Origin: Syntrophomonadaceae bacterium
GTDB taxonomy: Bacteria; Bacillota; Dethiobacteria; DTU022
Direction: 5' to 3'
Length of the DNA stretch: 6,340 nt
Assembly (NCBI GenBank): GCA_007129055.1
Contig: SKWE01000127.1
Location: 1-6,340, forward strand
How positions within the stretch are numbered: position 1 is the first letter of the stretch; each line of letters opens with the position of its first letter. Position numbers and translations under genes: made by a program. Below, in pieces: positions 1 to 5,241 of the stretch. The notes under the pieces are model-generated. The model searched no databases. It saw only the letters and a program-made list of their open reading frames with translations, and had not been told where the DNA came from.

Positions 1-788
1 ATAATAGCGAAAGTAGTACCTTCAGGCAGCCATCCCCATAATCTCATGGCCATAATTATTACCCCGACTCCGAAGCCGAAGATGTAACGCCCGGTCTGGG
101 TTTTTGGCGAACTTACCGGGTCGGTTGCCATGAATAAAGCGCCAAGCAGTAAACTTCCCGAAAAAAGATGGAATAGCACATTTTCACCGGTAACAAGGGC
201 AATAATAATAACTGCTGCCAGCACGGAAACCGGAATACGCCAGTTGGCATACTTGTTCCAGATCAGGTAACCTCCGCCAAGTAACAGCAGCAGGGCTGAA
301 GACTCTCCCAGGCTGCCGGGAATAATACCGATGAATAAATCAGCAATGGGGGTAATTGTTCCTTCTGAACGGATAATCATCAGCGGCGTAGCCGTGCTTA
401 CCATATCAATGGGAGTCAGCCATGGTGACATGGTGCCGGGAAATGCATAGATGATAAATAGTCTGCCAAACAGGGCAGGGTTAAATATGTTTTTACCGTA
501 ACCGCCGAAGGCCTGCTTGCCAATCACAATCCCAACAACAGCGCCTGCTGCAACCACGTAGAGGGGCAGGGATGGTGAAACTGTAAGGGCCAGCAGCAGG
601 CCCGTTACTACTGCGCTTAAATCTTTTATTTTCAGCGGTTTCTTTGCTATATACTGAAACAGTGCTTCAGACCCAACCGCTGCCGCTACGCTTACCAAAA
701 TCAACAGCAGTGCATCGAGGCGGTAAAGGTAAATTGAAAAGGCCGTTACCGGCGCCAGGGCTATCAGCATTCCCTTCATCATTTTCAT
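1..788 (-). CDS. rnfD: RnfD-like electron transport complex subunit D (3' end outside window)
   Basis: Membrane subunit of the Rnf (ferredoxin:NAD+ oxidoreductase, ion-pumping) complex. I translated it from the reverse strand: 262 codons are visible and the frame is open at the left edge. It is strongly hydrophobic with several membrane helices. Family motifs in order are GKQAFGGYGKNIFNPALFGR (about residues 90-109), the flavin site STAT at 131-134 with Thr134 as the expected covalent FMN attachment residue, WRIPV (183-187) and FMATDPVSSP (219-228). The last visible residues match the usual stretch shortly before the C-terminus. The ATG at 788 follows GGAGG by 10 bases, and an in-frame TAA lies directly before it, so no upstream start exists. 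The N-terminus is therefore short: the segment of roughly 20-25 residues that usually precedes the first helix is absent. NqrB is the related alternative, but the short N-terminus and motif wording favour RnfD. Genes rnfG, E, A and B would be expected further left. Confidence 0.92.
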   Translation of the reverse strand, partial: MKMMKGMLIALAPVTAFSIYLYRLDALLLILVSVAAAVGSEALFQYIAKKPLKIKDLSAVVTGLLLALTVSPSLPLYVVAAGAVVGIVIGKQAFGGYGKNIFNPALFGRLFIIYAFPGTMSPWLTPIDMVSTATPLMIIRSEGTITPIADLFIGIIPGSLGESSALLLLLGGGYLIWNKYANWRIPVSVLAAVIIIALVTGENVLFHLFSGSLLLGALFMATDPVSSPKTQTGRYIFGFGVGVIIMAMRLWGWLPEGTTFAI

Positions 789-818
789 TTAGATCAAACC
801 TCCACTATCATTTATTTT

Positions 819-833
819 ATTATAACAGCTGTT
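819..833 (-). promoter_or_regulatory. Candidate rnfD promoter -10 with adjoining palindrome
   Basis: On the minus strand a perfect TATAAT (824-819) lies about 30 bases before the rnfD ATG and would give a leader of about 24 bases. It overlaps by one base the perfect 10-bp palindrome AACAGCTGTT (824-833), placed where a regulator could bind. No good -35 hexamer is seen at 16-18 bases (AGTAAT at 17), so the promoter may be weak or activator-dependent. Function is inferred from sequence only. Confidence 0.45.
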
Positions 834-912
834 GTTATGCTATTACTAATGTCTGCAGGATTTCTTTAACACCTGTCGAAGCAGTACCTTTGTAGGTTTC
901 TGCTAAATATTG

Positions 913-941
913 TTGATATTTAATTAAGAAGCTATTATAAC
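913..941 (+). promoter_or_regulatory. Candidate sigma-A promoter for the DUF2284 gene
   Basis: On the plus strand TTGATA (913-918) is followed after exactly 17 bases by TATAAC (936-941), each one mismatch from the vegetative consensus. Transcription would start near 948 and leave a leader of about 115 bases before the DUF2284 start codon. The site lies inside the antisense coding-like frame 835-1041. Confidence 0.55.
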
Positions 942-997
942 CCTGCTGCTGAGCCGCTGCCATTACCTGTGACGGAACCGGTAATGGGTTAGCAGGG
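941..997 (+). promoter_or_regulatory. Nested inverted repeats in the DUF2284 leader
   Basis: Two nested arms are visible. The inner arm pairs CCATTACC (960-967) with GGTAATGG (980-987) across a 12-base loop. The outer arm pairs CCCTGCT (941-947) with AGCAGGG (991-997). Together they form a stem with an asymmetric internal loop. The outer left arm starts just at the predicted -10/transcription start, so part of it may not be transcribed. No T-run follows, so it is not a simple terminator. It does not match a riboswitch family I can name, and chance or a DNA-level operator remains possible. Confidence 0.35.
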
Positions 998-1034
998 AAA
1001 ACTGCAGCAATACTATTTAGTATAGACAGCGGCC

Positions 1035-1113
1035 AAAGGTTTTAAAGTTAAGCTTAAGGAGGATGACAATAATCAGCGACAAAGAGAAACTGGAAAAAGT
1101 ATTTAAAACCTTT
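1035..1113 (+). repeat. 12-bp inverted repeat enclosing the DUF2284 ribosome binding site and start
   Basis: AAAGGTTTTAAA (1035-1046) and TTTAAAACCTTT (1102-1113) are perfect reverse complements. In mRNA they could close a stem around a 55-base loop holding AAGGAGG (1056-1062) and the ATG (1063). The left arm is just outside the gene and the right arm encodes residues 14-17. A second palindrome, TTAAGCTTAA (1048-1057), overlaps the ribosome binding site. The arms are AT-rich, so the stem would be of moderate strength. Confidence 0.4.
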
Positions 1114-1611
1114 AACTTTAACGATTTCCGCTGGATCAAGGCTTCCCAGATTACCGTTGCCCACTGGGTGCGGTTTAAATGCACCTTCGGCTGCACCAGC
1201 TACGGGAAAAAAGGTTCCTGTCCTCCCCAGGTTCCTTCCGTTGATGAGTGCCGTGCTTTCTTCTCTGAATACAGCGACGCTGTAATCTTCCGTTTCAAGA
1301 AAACAGTTGACAAACCTGAAGACCGTGTTCCCTGGAGCAGGGAACTGAGCAGGGAACTGATCAAGCTGGAAAGGGAAGTATTCTGGTCTGGCTATCACAA
1401 GTCTTTTATGCTCTTTATGGACGAGTGCCGCCTTTGCTCCACCTGCACCGGCGAAAGAACTACCTGTGTAAACAAGGATGATGCCCGCCCCGGTCCGGAA
1501 TCTCTGGCTGTTGACGTTTTCGGTACTGTGCGTAGCGCCGGTTACCCGATTAAAGTTCTGCGTAACTACGATGAAGAAATGAACCGCTACGCCATCCTGC
1601 TGGTCGAATAG
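1063..1611 (+). CDS. DUF2284-family predicted metal-binding protein
   Basis: A soluble 182-residue cysteine-rich protein of the DUF2284 family, whose members are predicted to bind metal, probably an iron-sulphur cluster. The reaction is unknown. Eight cysteines are seen. Cys40, Cys44 and Cys53 sit in a CX3CX8CPP block containing YGKKGSCPP. Cys63 follows, then Cys122, Cys125, Cys128 and Cys135 form a CX2CX2CX6C set resembling a 4Fe-4S ligand pattern. After it come ARPGPESLAVDVFG (141-154) and a C-terminal YAILLVE. The length is normal for the family. It stands alone on the plus strand, divergent from rnfD and convergent with ferritin. The ATG at 1063 is the only standard start because no in-frame ATG, GTG or TTG lies between the TAG at 1018 and it. 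However, AAGGAGG abuts it with no spacer, which is poor for initiation. A non-standard ATA at 1069 would have ideal spacing. Confidence 0.88.
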   Translation: MTIISDKEKLEKVFKTFNFNDFRWIKASQITVAHWVRFKCTFGCTSYGKKGSCPPQVPSVDECRAFFSEYSDAVIFRFKKTVDKPEDRVPWSRELSRELIKLEREVFWSGYHKSFMLFMDECRLCSTCTGERTTCVNKDDARPGPESLAVDVFGTVRSAGYPIKVLRNYDEEMNRYAILLVE

Positions 1612-1640
1612 CATTCCCTGAAATTATATATTTGTTAACA

Positions 1641-1672
1641 GGTAAGCCCGCCTTTTTATGGCGGGCTTTACC
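1641..1672. terminator. Hairpin terminator between convergent DUF2284 and ferritin genes
   Basis: AAGCCCGCC (1644-1652) and GGCGGGCTT (1660-1668) form a perfect 9-bp GC-rich stem with a 7-base loop. The stem extends by three more pairs (GGT/ACC) past a single-base bulge. It lies about 30 bases after the DUF2284 stop and about 20 bases beyond the ferritin stop, so it can serve both strands. The flanking T-runs are short (TTT on plus), so termination may be incomplete. Confidence 0.7.
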
Positions 1673-1690
1673 TATGCGGGTGCTAAATTC

Positions 1691-2197
1691 TTACTCAGTT
1701 TCAGGAGTAAAAGTTCTGGAAGCCAATTCCCTGTCAAGCATCAGTATTCCGTGACCTGTTTCACCAACACGCTTAACCTGGTTTAACAGCTTGCTCATGC
1801 TTGCCTCTTCTTCAACCTGCTCATCAATGAACCACTGCAGGAAGCTTATACTGGGGTAGTGTTTCTCTTCCTGGGCAATACTCATCAGCTCGTTAATCAG
1901 GCTGCTGACTAGTTTTTCATGTTCCAGGGCCAGGCTGAAAATTTCTTCAGCAGAGCTAAAATCGCGCTTGGGATCTTTAAAGCCGGTGATTACCGCTTCT
2001 TTACCCTGGTCGTTAATGAAATTAAAAAACTTCATAGCATGAAAGCGCTCTTCTTCGGCCTGTACTATAAAGAAATTTGCGAAACCGTCCAGGTCTTCTT
2101 TTTTGAAATAGGCAGCCATTGCCAGGTAATAGTGGGCTGAAAAGTATTCGTGGGTAATCTGCTCATTCAACTTGGTTAATAACTTTTCCGAAAGCAT
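1691..2197 (-). CDS. ftn: Bacterial non-haem ferritin
   Basis: Iron-storage protein that oxidises Fe(II) and stores Fe(III) in the cavity of a 24-subunit cytoplasmic shell. The 168 residues match the usual FtnA length. The di-iron ferroxidase residues are all present at the expected places: Glu17, Glu50 and His53 (in AEEERFHAMKF), Glu94 (in ALEHEK), Gln127 and Glu130 (in DEQVEEEA). Glu49, Glu126 and Glu129 are available for the third iron site seen in E. coli FtnA. No haem-binding Met of the bacterioferritin type stands out, so ferritin is preferred over Bfr. The ATG at 2197 is preceded by GAGGAGG with a 10-base gap. It probably has its own promoter (2259-2287) and ends at the shared hairpin with DUF2284. 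In anaerobes such proteins also protect against oxygen and peroxide stress, which is family knowledge and not visible here. Confidence 0.96.
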   Translation of the reverse strand: MLSEKLLTKLNEQITHEYFSAHYYLAMAAYFKKEDLDGFANFFIVQAEEERFHAMKFFNFINDQGKEAVITGFKDPKRDFSSAEEIFSLALEHEKLVSSLINELMSIAQEEKHYPSISFLQWFIDEQVEEEASMSKLLNQVKRVGETGHGILMLDRELASRTFTPETE

Positions 2198-2250
2198 TTG
2201 AAATTATCCTCCTCGTAATTAAGCATATAATAACAGGACCAAAATGCATC

Positions 2251-2326
2251 CACTATTTATTATATTACGAAGTTCTAATTTATTCAAGTAATATAAGACT
2301 AGTTATCAATATCAACACTATTTATT
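2251..2326. repeat. Direct repeat CACTATTTATT flanking the ferritin promoter
   Basis: The 11-base sequence CACTATTTATT occurs at 2251-2261 and again at 2316-2326, one copy just downstream of and overlapping the -10 and one upstream of the -35. Beside the upstream copy the minus strand has a tandem TTGATATTGATA. The bases are AT-rich, so coincidence is quite possible; a paired binding site for a regulator is the alternative. Confidence 0.3.
2259..2287 (-). promoter_or_regulatory. Ferritin promoter, near consensus
   Basis: Reading the minus strand, TTGAAT (2287-2282) is followed after 17 bases by a perfect TATAAT (2264-2259), giving a start near 2252 and a leader of about 55 bases to the ferritin ATG. 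The 130-base gap 2198-2327 also holds the end of the glycosyltransferase gene's transcript. No hairpin terminator for that operon is seen there, so read-through into ferritin is possible. Confidence 0.7.
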
Positions 2327-2327
2327 T

Positions 2328-3734
2328 TTAGCTGTCGGTGAAGCTGCGCCTGGCCTGGCTGCCCCAGCTTCGTTTTTTAAAGAAGAAATCAATCATCCCC
2401 CGAAAACGCCACCAGGCATGGAGTTGCCGGTAGAAAAGGTTTTCCATAACTGCAAAACAGAAAAGGGTTAGTACATCCCTTAAGCGGGGGTAGTTCCTGT
2501 AATATATTTCTTCCATCAATAGGGCTGAAGTTGATAATAGTATGCCGAGCACAATGGCAGCAGTGAGAAAAAGCAGGACAAAGGGCGGGTTAAGCAGACC
2601 AAGGATTAAAGAAAGGATGAAAATTAAATAGCCACCTATTTCAATAACCGGGCCCAGGAATTCGTAAAAGAGGAAGAAGGGGAAACTAATCATGCCCACT
2701 GAGCCGTAGCGGGGATTTAGAAAAAGCTCGAAGTTGCCGAAAAGGCTTTCCGAAAGGCCCCTCTGCCAACGCCGCCGCTGGGTTTTTAAACTGTGGTAAT
2801 CTTCGGGAACCTGGGTCCAGCAGACCGGGTCAGGCAGGAAAACAACCCTGTATTCGCGGTTCTTCCTTTGCATCACTCGCTGAATTCTCAGGACCAGCTC
2901 CATATCTTCGCCCACCGTATCTTTCCTGTATCCTCCCGCTTCTATAACTGCCTTGCGCCTGAAAATGCTGAAAGCGCCGGAAAGGATTAAGAGACCGCCA
3001 ATTGTTGACCACCCGGCCCTTCCGAACAGAAAAGCGCGCATGTATTCAACAATCTGGAACCGAACCCAGAAGTTTGACGAAAGCCGTACTTCCACCACCT
3101 GCCCGTCTTTAACCACGCAACTGTTTGCTGCCCGGATGGTGCCCCCCGCAGCTACGGTTCGCCAGTCTTTGGCGAAAAGGTCAACCACTTTCAGCAGTGA
3201 TCCGGAATCGATTAGGGAGTCTGAATCAATATTACAGAACAGGGGGTATTGCGAAACATTAATTCCTGCATTCAGGGCGTCAGATTTCCCCCCCCTTTCC
3301 TTGTCGACCACCACAAGATTGGGATAGTTGGCTGAGCCATATATAGCCATGATCGGGCTGCATTCTAAATCGCTTACATAGTCCCGTGCAGCCGGTTTTA
3401 AGTTGTAGTATTTTTTTAAGGCGCTTAAAGTCTGGTCGCTCGAGCCATCATTTACCACGATTACTTCAAACTCCGGATAGCGCAGGGAAAGGGCGGAGCG
3501 AACAGTAGCTATGATCGTTTTCTCTTCATTGTGGGCAGGAATTATAACGGTTAAGGGTTTGTTGAACTCCGAGCGAAAAGCCAGGTCGCGGTCAGTAGCC
3601 CGGCGAGTGGTGCGTTCCTGTCTTAAGCCGAAAAAAGAAAGCAGTACCAGCAACAGGTAGCTGCCGTTAATACCGATAAAATAAAAGACGACAAAAATAT
3701 TAATGAAGATTATAACTATTGCCCAGGTCTCCAC
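2328..3734 (-). CDS. Membrane family 2 glycosyltransferase, processive polysaccharide synthase type
   Basis: An inverting GT-A glycosyltransferase of 468 residues, resembling the synthases of the PgaC/IcaA, NodC and hyaluronan group, which polymerise a sugar from a nucleotide sugar and pass the chain through the membrane. An N-terminal membrane helix lies at about 5-36. The catalytic domain has PAHNEE (66-71), NDGSSD (95-100), the DSDS metal site (170-173), GED with the likely catalytic base Asp277 (275-277), and QRRRW (319-323), the acceptor/processivity motif QxxRW. Hydrophobic C-terminal segments lie at about 345-400 and 420-435. The start is GTG, overlapping the upstream TAG by one base (TAGTG), with only a weak GGGGTG site, so translation is probably coupled. 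It is the last gene of the operon. Substrate and polymer cannot be told from sequence. YdaM of Bacillus is a comparable exopolysaccharide-locus enzyme. Confidence 0.93.
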   Translation of the reverse strand: METWAIVIIFINIFVVFYFIGINGSYLLLVLLSFFGLRQERTTRRATDRDLAFRSEFNKPLTVIIPAHNEEKTIIATVRSALSLRYPEFEVIVVNDGSSDQTLSALKKYYNLKPAARDYVSDLECSPIMAIYGSANYPNLVVVDKERGGKSDALNAGINVSQYPLFCNIDSDSLIDSGSLLKVVDLFAKDWRTVAAGGTIRAANSCVVKDGQVVEVRLSSNFWVRFQIVEYMRAFLFGRAGWSTIGGLLILSGAFSIFRRKAVIEAGGYRKDTVGEDMELVLRIQRVMQRKNREYRVVFLPDPVCWTQVPEDYHSLKTQRRRWQRGLSESLFGNFELFLNPRYGSVGMISFPFFLFYEFLGPVIEIGGYLIFILSLILGLLNPPFVLLFLTAAIVLGILLSTSALLMEEIYYRNYPRLRDVLTLFCFAVMENLFYRQLHAWWRFRGMIDFFFKKRSWGSQARRSFTDS

Positions 3735-4867
3735 TAAGTCTTCACACCCCGTTCCAAAATATAGCTGCCTATATCGGAAACTGTTCCACTAGAGGCTGCT
3801 GTCCTGCGTTCAAGGACTTCGTAGCCTTCCCTGCCAAAGCTTAGTAGTGACAGGGCGGAGTGATAGCGAACCCACCAGTTTCTGTCTTCAAGCAGTTTTT
3901 CAAGCATGGGTATTACTTCTGGATCTTTGCTGATCCTACAGGTTTGGGCTGCAAAGTTGCGCACTACCCAGTAGCGGTGATTAAGGAAAGGGGTAACCCC
4001 GAAATTTTTAGGTACTTCCCCGATCCGGACAAAGGCTTTTAAAATATGAACCGTTATTTCCTCATCTGCAATTTCAAGAAGATCGTTCAGCAGGGGCAGC
4101 GCTTCGCTGTAGCGGTAATGTCCCAGCAGGTCAACCATAGTTGAAACATAAACACCAACCGGTATTTTATTGCGCTGGTGTGTTTTTTTTGGTTTTTTTT
4201 CACCCTGGCTGTTTTCTAAAAGTGCCGGCTTCTGCAGGACTTCCTCCAGCATTTCAGTAATCGGTTTACAGATTTCCCGCCCGTACGCTGCCAGTATCTC
4301 AGTTGACCCTTCGTAGGTAAAAAATGTGTTGTTGAGAAGGGCCTTTGCCACGCGGGAAAAGGTTTCCAATTCCCCGGATACAGCCAGTCCCTGGGCTGCC
4401 GCCTGGACTATAATTGGGTTTCTGCTTTCAAGCAGGATTATGCGTTCGGAAATTGACATCCGGCAGCGAAGACTTCCCAGGATACGCGCTGCGATTGCCT
4501 TATCGGGCGCGTTTCCATAGATTACCATTCTTTGATAGTGGTTAATCATTCCGGTTTCGCGGCACAGGTCTTTGGTTCTTTCGAAGTCCTCTCCATTCAG
4601 GGTTTCAAGATAGGGCTGAAAAAAACGACGCAGCCAGCTATATTTAACCCCGCTGCTGAAGTGGGGGATGGTTTCTTCCATTGTAAGTTCACCGGCGATA
4701 TATTTTAAAAAGATGTTTTCCCACTCACTGTCCAGATGCCGGAAGCGTTCTTCATTTGTATATGAAAGGTAGCGTAATATGACGATTGCCAGCAGGAAGA
4801 GCAATACAACTGCAGTGCAGGCCAGTACAAAGATGATTAAAATCCACAGGTAAGGGTCTATTACCAT
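3734..4867 (-). CDS. Membrane-anchored HEAT-repeat protein
   Basis: A 377-residue protein with one N-terminal membrane helix (about 6-32, then Arg32), which places the rest most likely in the cytoplasm. The remainder is helical. HEAT-like units are seen at about 119-166, 168-212, 245-285, 286-316 and 317-350. The last two share the pattern W-V-R-N/Y-x-A/S-A (for example WVVRNFAAQ and WWVRYHSALSL), typical of HEAT/PBS-lyase-type repeats. Such solenoids usually hold other proteins, and no catalytic motif is visible. A lysine-rich linker (EKKPKKTH, 223-230) divides two halves and is encoded by two A8 runs. The ATG at 4867 overlaps the receiver's TAA by one base (TAATG), with GGGAGAG 8 bases upstream. 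Its place between the receiver and the synthase suggests a scaffold linking the two. This is inference. Confidence 0.8.
   Translation of the reverse strand: MVIDPYLWILIIFVLACTAVVLLFLLAIVILRYLSYTNEERFRHLDSEWENIFLKYIAGELTMEETIPHFSSGVKYSWLRRFFQPYLETLNGEDFERTKDLCRETGMINHYQRMVIYGNAPDKAIAARILGSLRCRMSISERIILLESRNPIIVQAAAQGLAVSGELETFSRVAKALLNNTFFTYEGSTEILAAYGREICKPITEMLEEVLQKPALLENSQGEKKPKKTHQRNKIPVGVYVSTMVDLLGHYRYSEALPLLNDLLEIADEEITVHILKAFVRIGEVPKNFGVTPFLNHRYWVVRNFAAQTCRISKDPEVIPMLEKLLEDRNWWVRYHSALSLLSFGREGYEVLERRTAASSGTVSDIGSYILERGVKT
4183..4200 (-). other. Two A8 slippery runs in the HEAT-protein linker
   Basis: On the coding strand two runs of eight A (4200-4193 and 4190-4183) are separated by CC. 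Both read in phase as A AAA AAA, the arrangement required for -1 slippage. A -1 shift would reach a TAA within about nine codons and give a protein of about 233 residues with the membrane helix and first HEAT half only. No downstream stimulatory structure was identified. Confidence 0.4.
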
Positions 4868-5241
4868 TATTGCTGCTCTCCCATAATTTTATTCAGGCTT
4901 TCGATAAGCTGTTTCAGTTCAAAGGGCTTGGTAATAAAGTCGTTTGCTCCCAGCTCCAGGCTTTGCTGCCGGTCTGCTTCCCTGATTTTCAGGGAGGTCA
5001 TCAACACCGGCAGGTAGGGGTTAGACTGACGGATCTGCCATAAAACCTGTAGTCCGTCAAGGAAGGGAAGCATGGTTTCAATTATTGCAGCATCGACAGC
5101 TTTCTCTTCCACGGCTTTTAGAGCCGCCCTGCCATCATAGGCGTTGATTACATCAAAACCTGCCTTAAGCAGGAAATATGAAACCAGGCGGTTGATCTTC
5201 CGGTTTTCTTCGGCAACCAGGATTATTTTTCGATCATTCAT
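4867..5241 (-). CDS. Stand-alone receiver domain with Glu at the phospho-acceptor site
   Basis: A single CheY-like receiver (REC) domain of 124 residues with no output domain. With numbering from the 5241 start, the usual acidic Asp pair is Glu11-Glu12 (ILVAEEN) and the phospho-acceptor Asp is Glu55 (IIETMLPFLDG). Thr82 (LMTS) and Lys105 (TKPF) are conserved. I checked the three GAA codons on the DNA. Glu in place of Asp cannot accept phosphate in the normal way and often mimics the active state, so this is probably a pseudo-receiver acting by protein contact. The start at 5241 is chosen because GGAGA (5254-5250) sits 8 bases before it and it overlaps the upstream stop by 8 bases. A start at 5256 (129 residues) is open but has no such site. 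It ends in the TAATG overlap with the HEAT gene. Confidence 0.88.
   Translation of the reverse strand: MNDRKIILVAEENRKINRLVSYFLLKAGFDVINAYDGRAALKAVEEKAVDAAIIETMLPFLDGLQVLWQIRQSNPYLPVLMTSLKIREADRQQSLELGANDFITKPFELKQLIESLNKIMGEQQ

Larger units (their letters stand above)
835..1041 (-). pseudogene. Short coding-like frame, probable 3' remnant of a lost gene (or small protein)
   Basis: The minus strand has an open frame of 68 codons between a TAA at 1042-1044 and a TAA at 835-837. It ends 46 bases before the rnfD ATG. The C-terminal part reads like real protein (for example GYNSFLIKYQQYLAETYKG, then a terminal KEILQTLVIA) with ordinary codon choice. The only ATG (963-961) would give 42 residues and has no Shine-Dalgarno sequence. 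Upstream codons offer only poor starts such as CTG at 1029. The region beyond 1044 is occupied by the oppositely oriented DUF2284 gene, so the simplest reading is a gene that lost its 5' part in a rearrangement. A small protein with an unusual start is the alternative, and chance is not excluded. I do not recognise a family. Confidence 0.35.

Noticed and set aside
644..895. 83-codon plus-strand frame
   Set aside because: It overlaps the rnfD start antisense, has no Shine-Dalgarno sequence and has a low-quality, family-less sequence.
941..1003. Resemblance of the leader to a thiamine (TPP) riboswitch (ACCTG..., GGTAAT..., AGGGAA)
   Set aside because: The CTGAGA core and proper pairing of the thi-box arms are missing, and the downstream gene is unrelated to thiamine. 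The similarity is superficial.
1054..1614. 186-codon minus-strand frame
   Set aside because: It lies fully antisense to the DUF2284 gene, whose cysteine motifs are clear. It has no ribosome binding site and is a shadow frame.
2302..2316. Possible Fur or PerR box (GTTATCAATATCAAC) upstream of ferritin
   Set aside because: It does not keep the inverted-repeat symmetry of either box, lies upstream of the -35, and has too many mismatches to call.
2198..2327. Search for a terminator after the glycosyltransferase gene
   Set aside because: No GC-rich hairpin with a T-run was found in this gap, so none is reported.
2953..3327. 124-codon plus-strand frame
   Set aside because: It is antisense to the catalytic domain of the glycosyltransferase, whose motifs fix the real frame.
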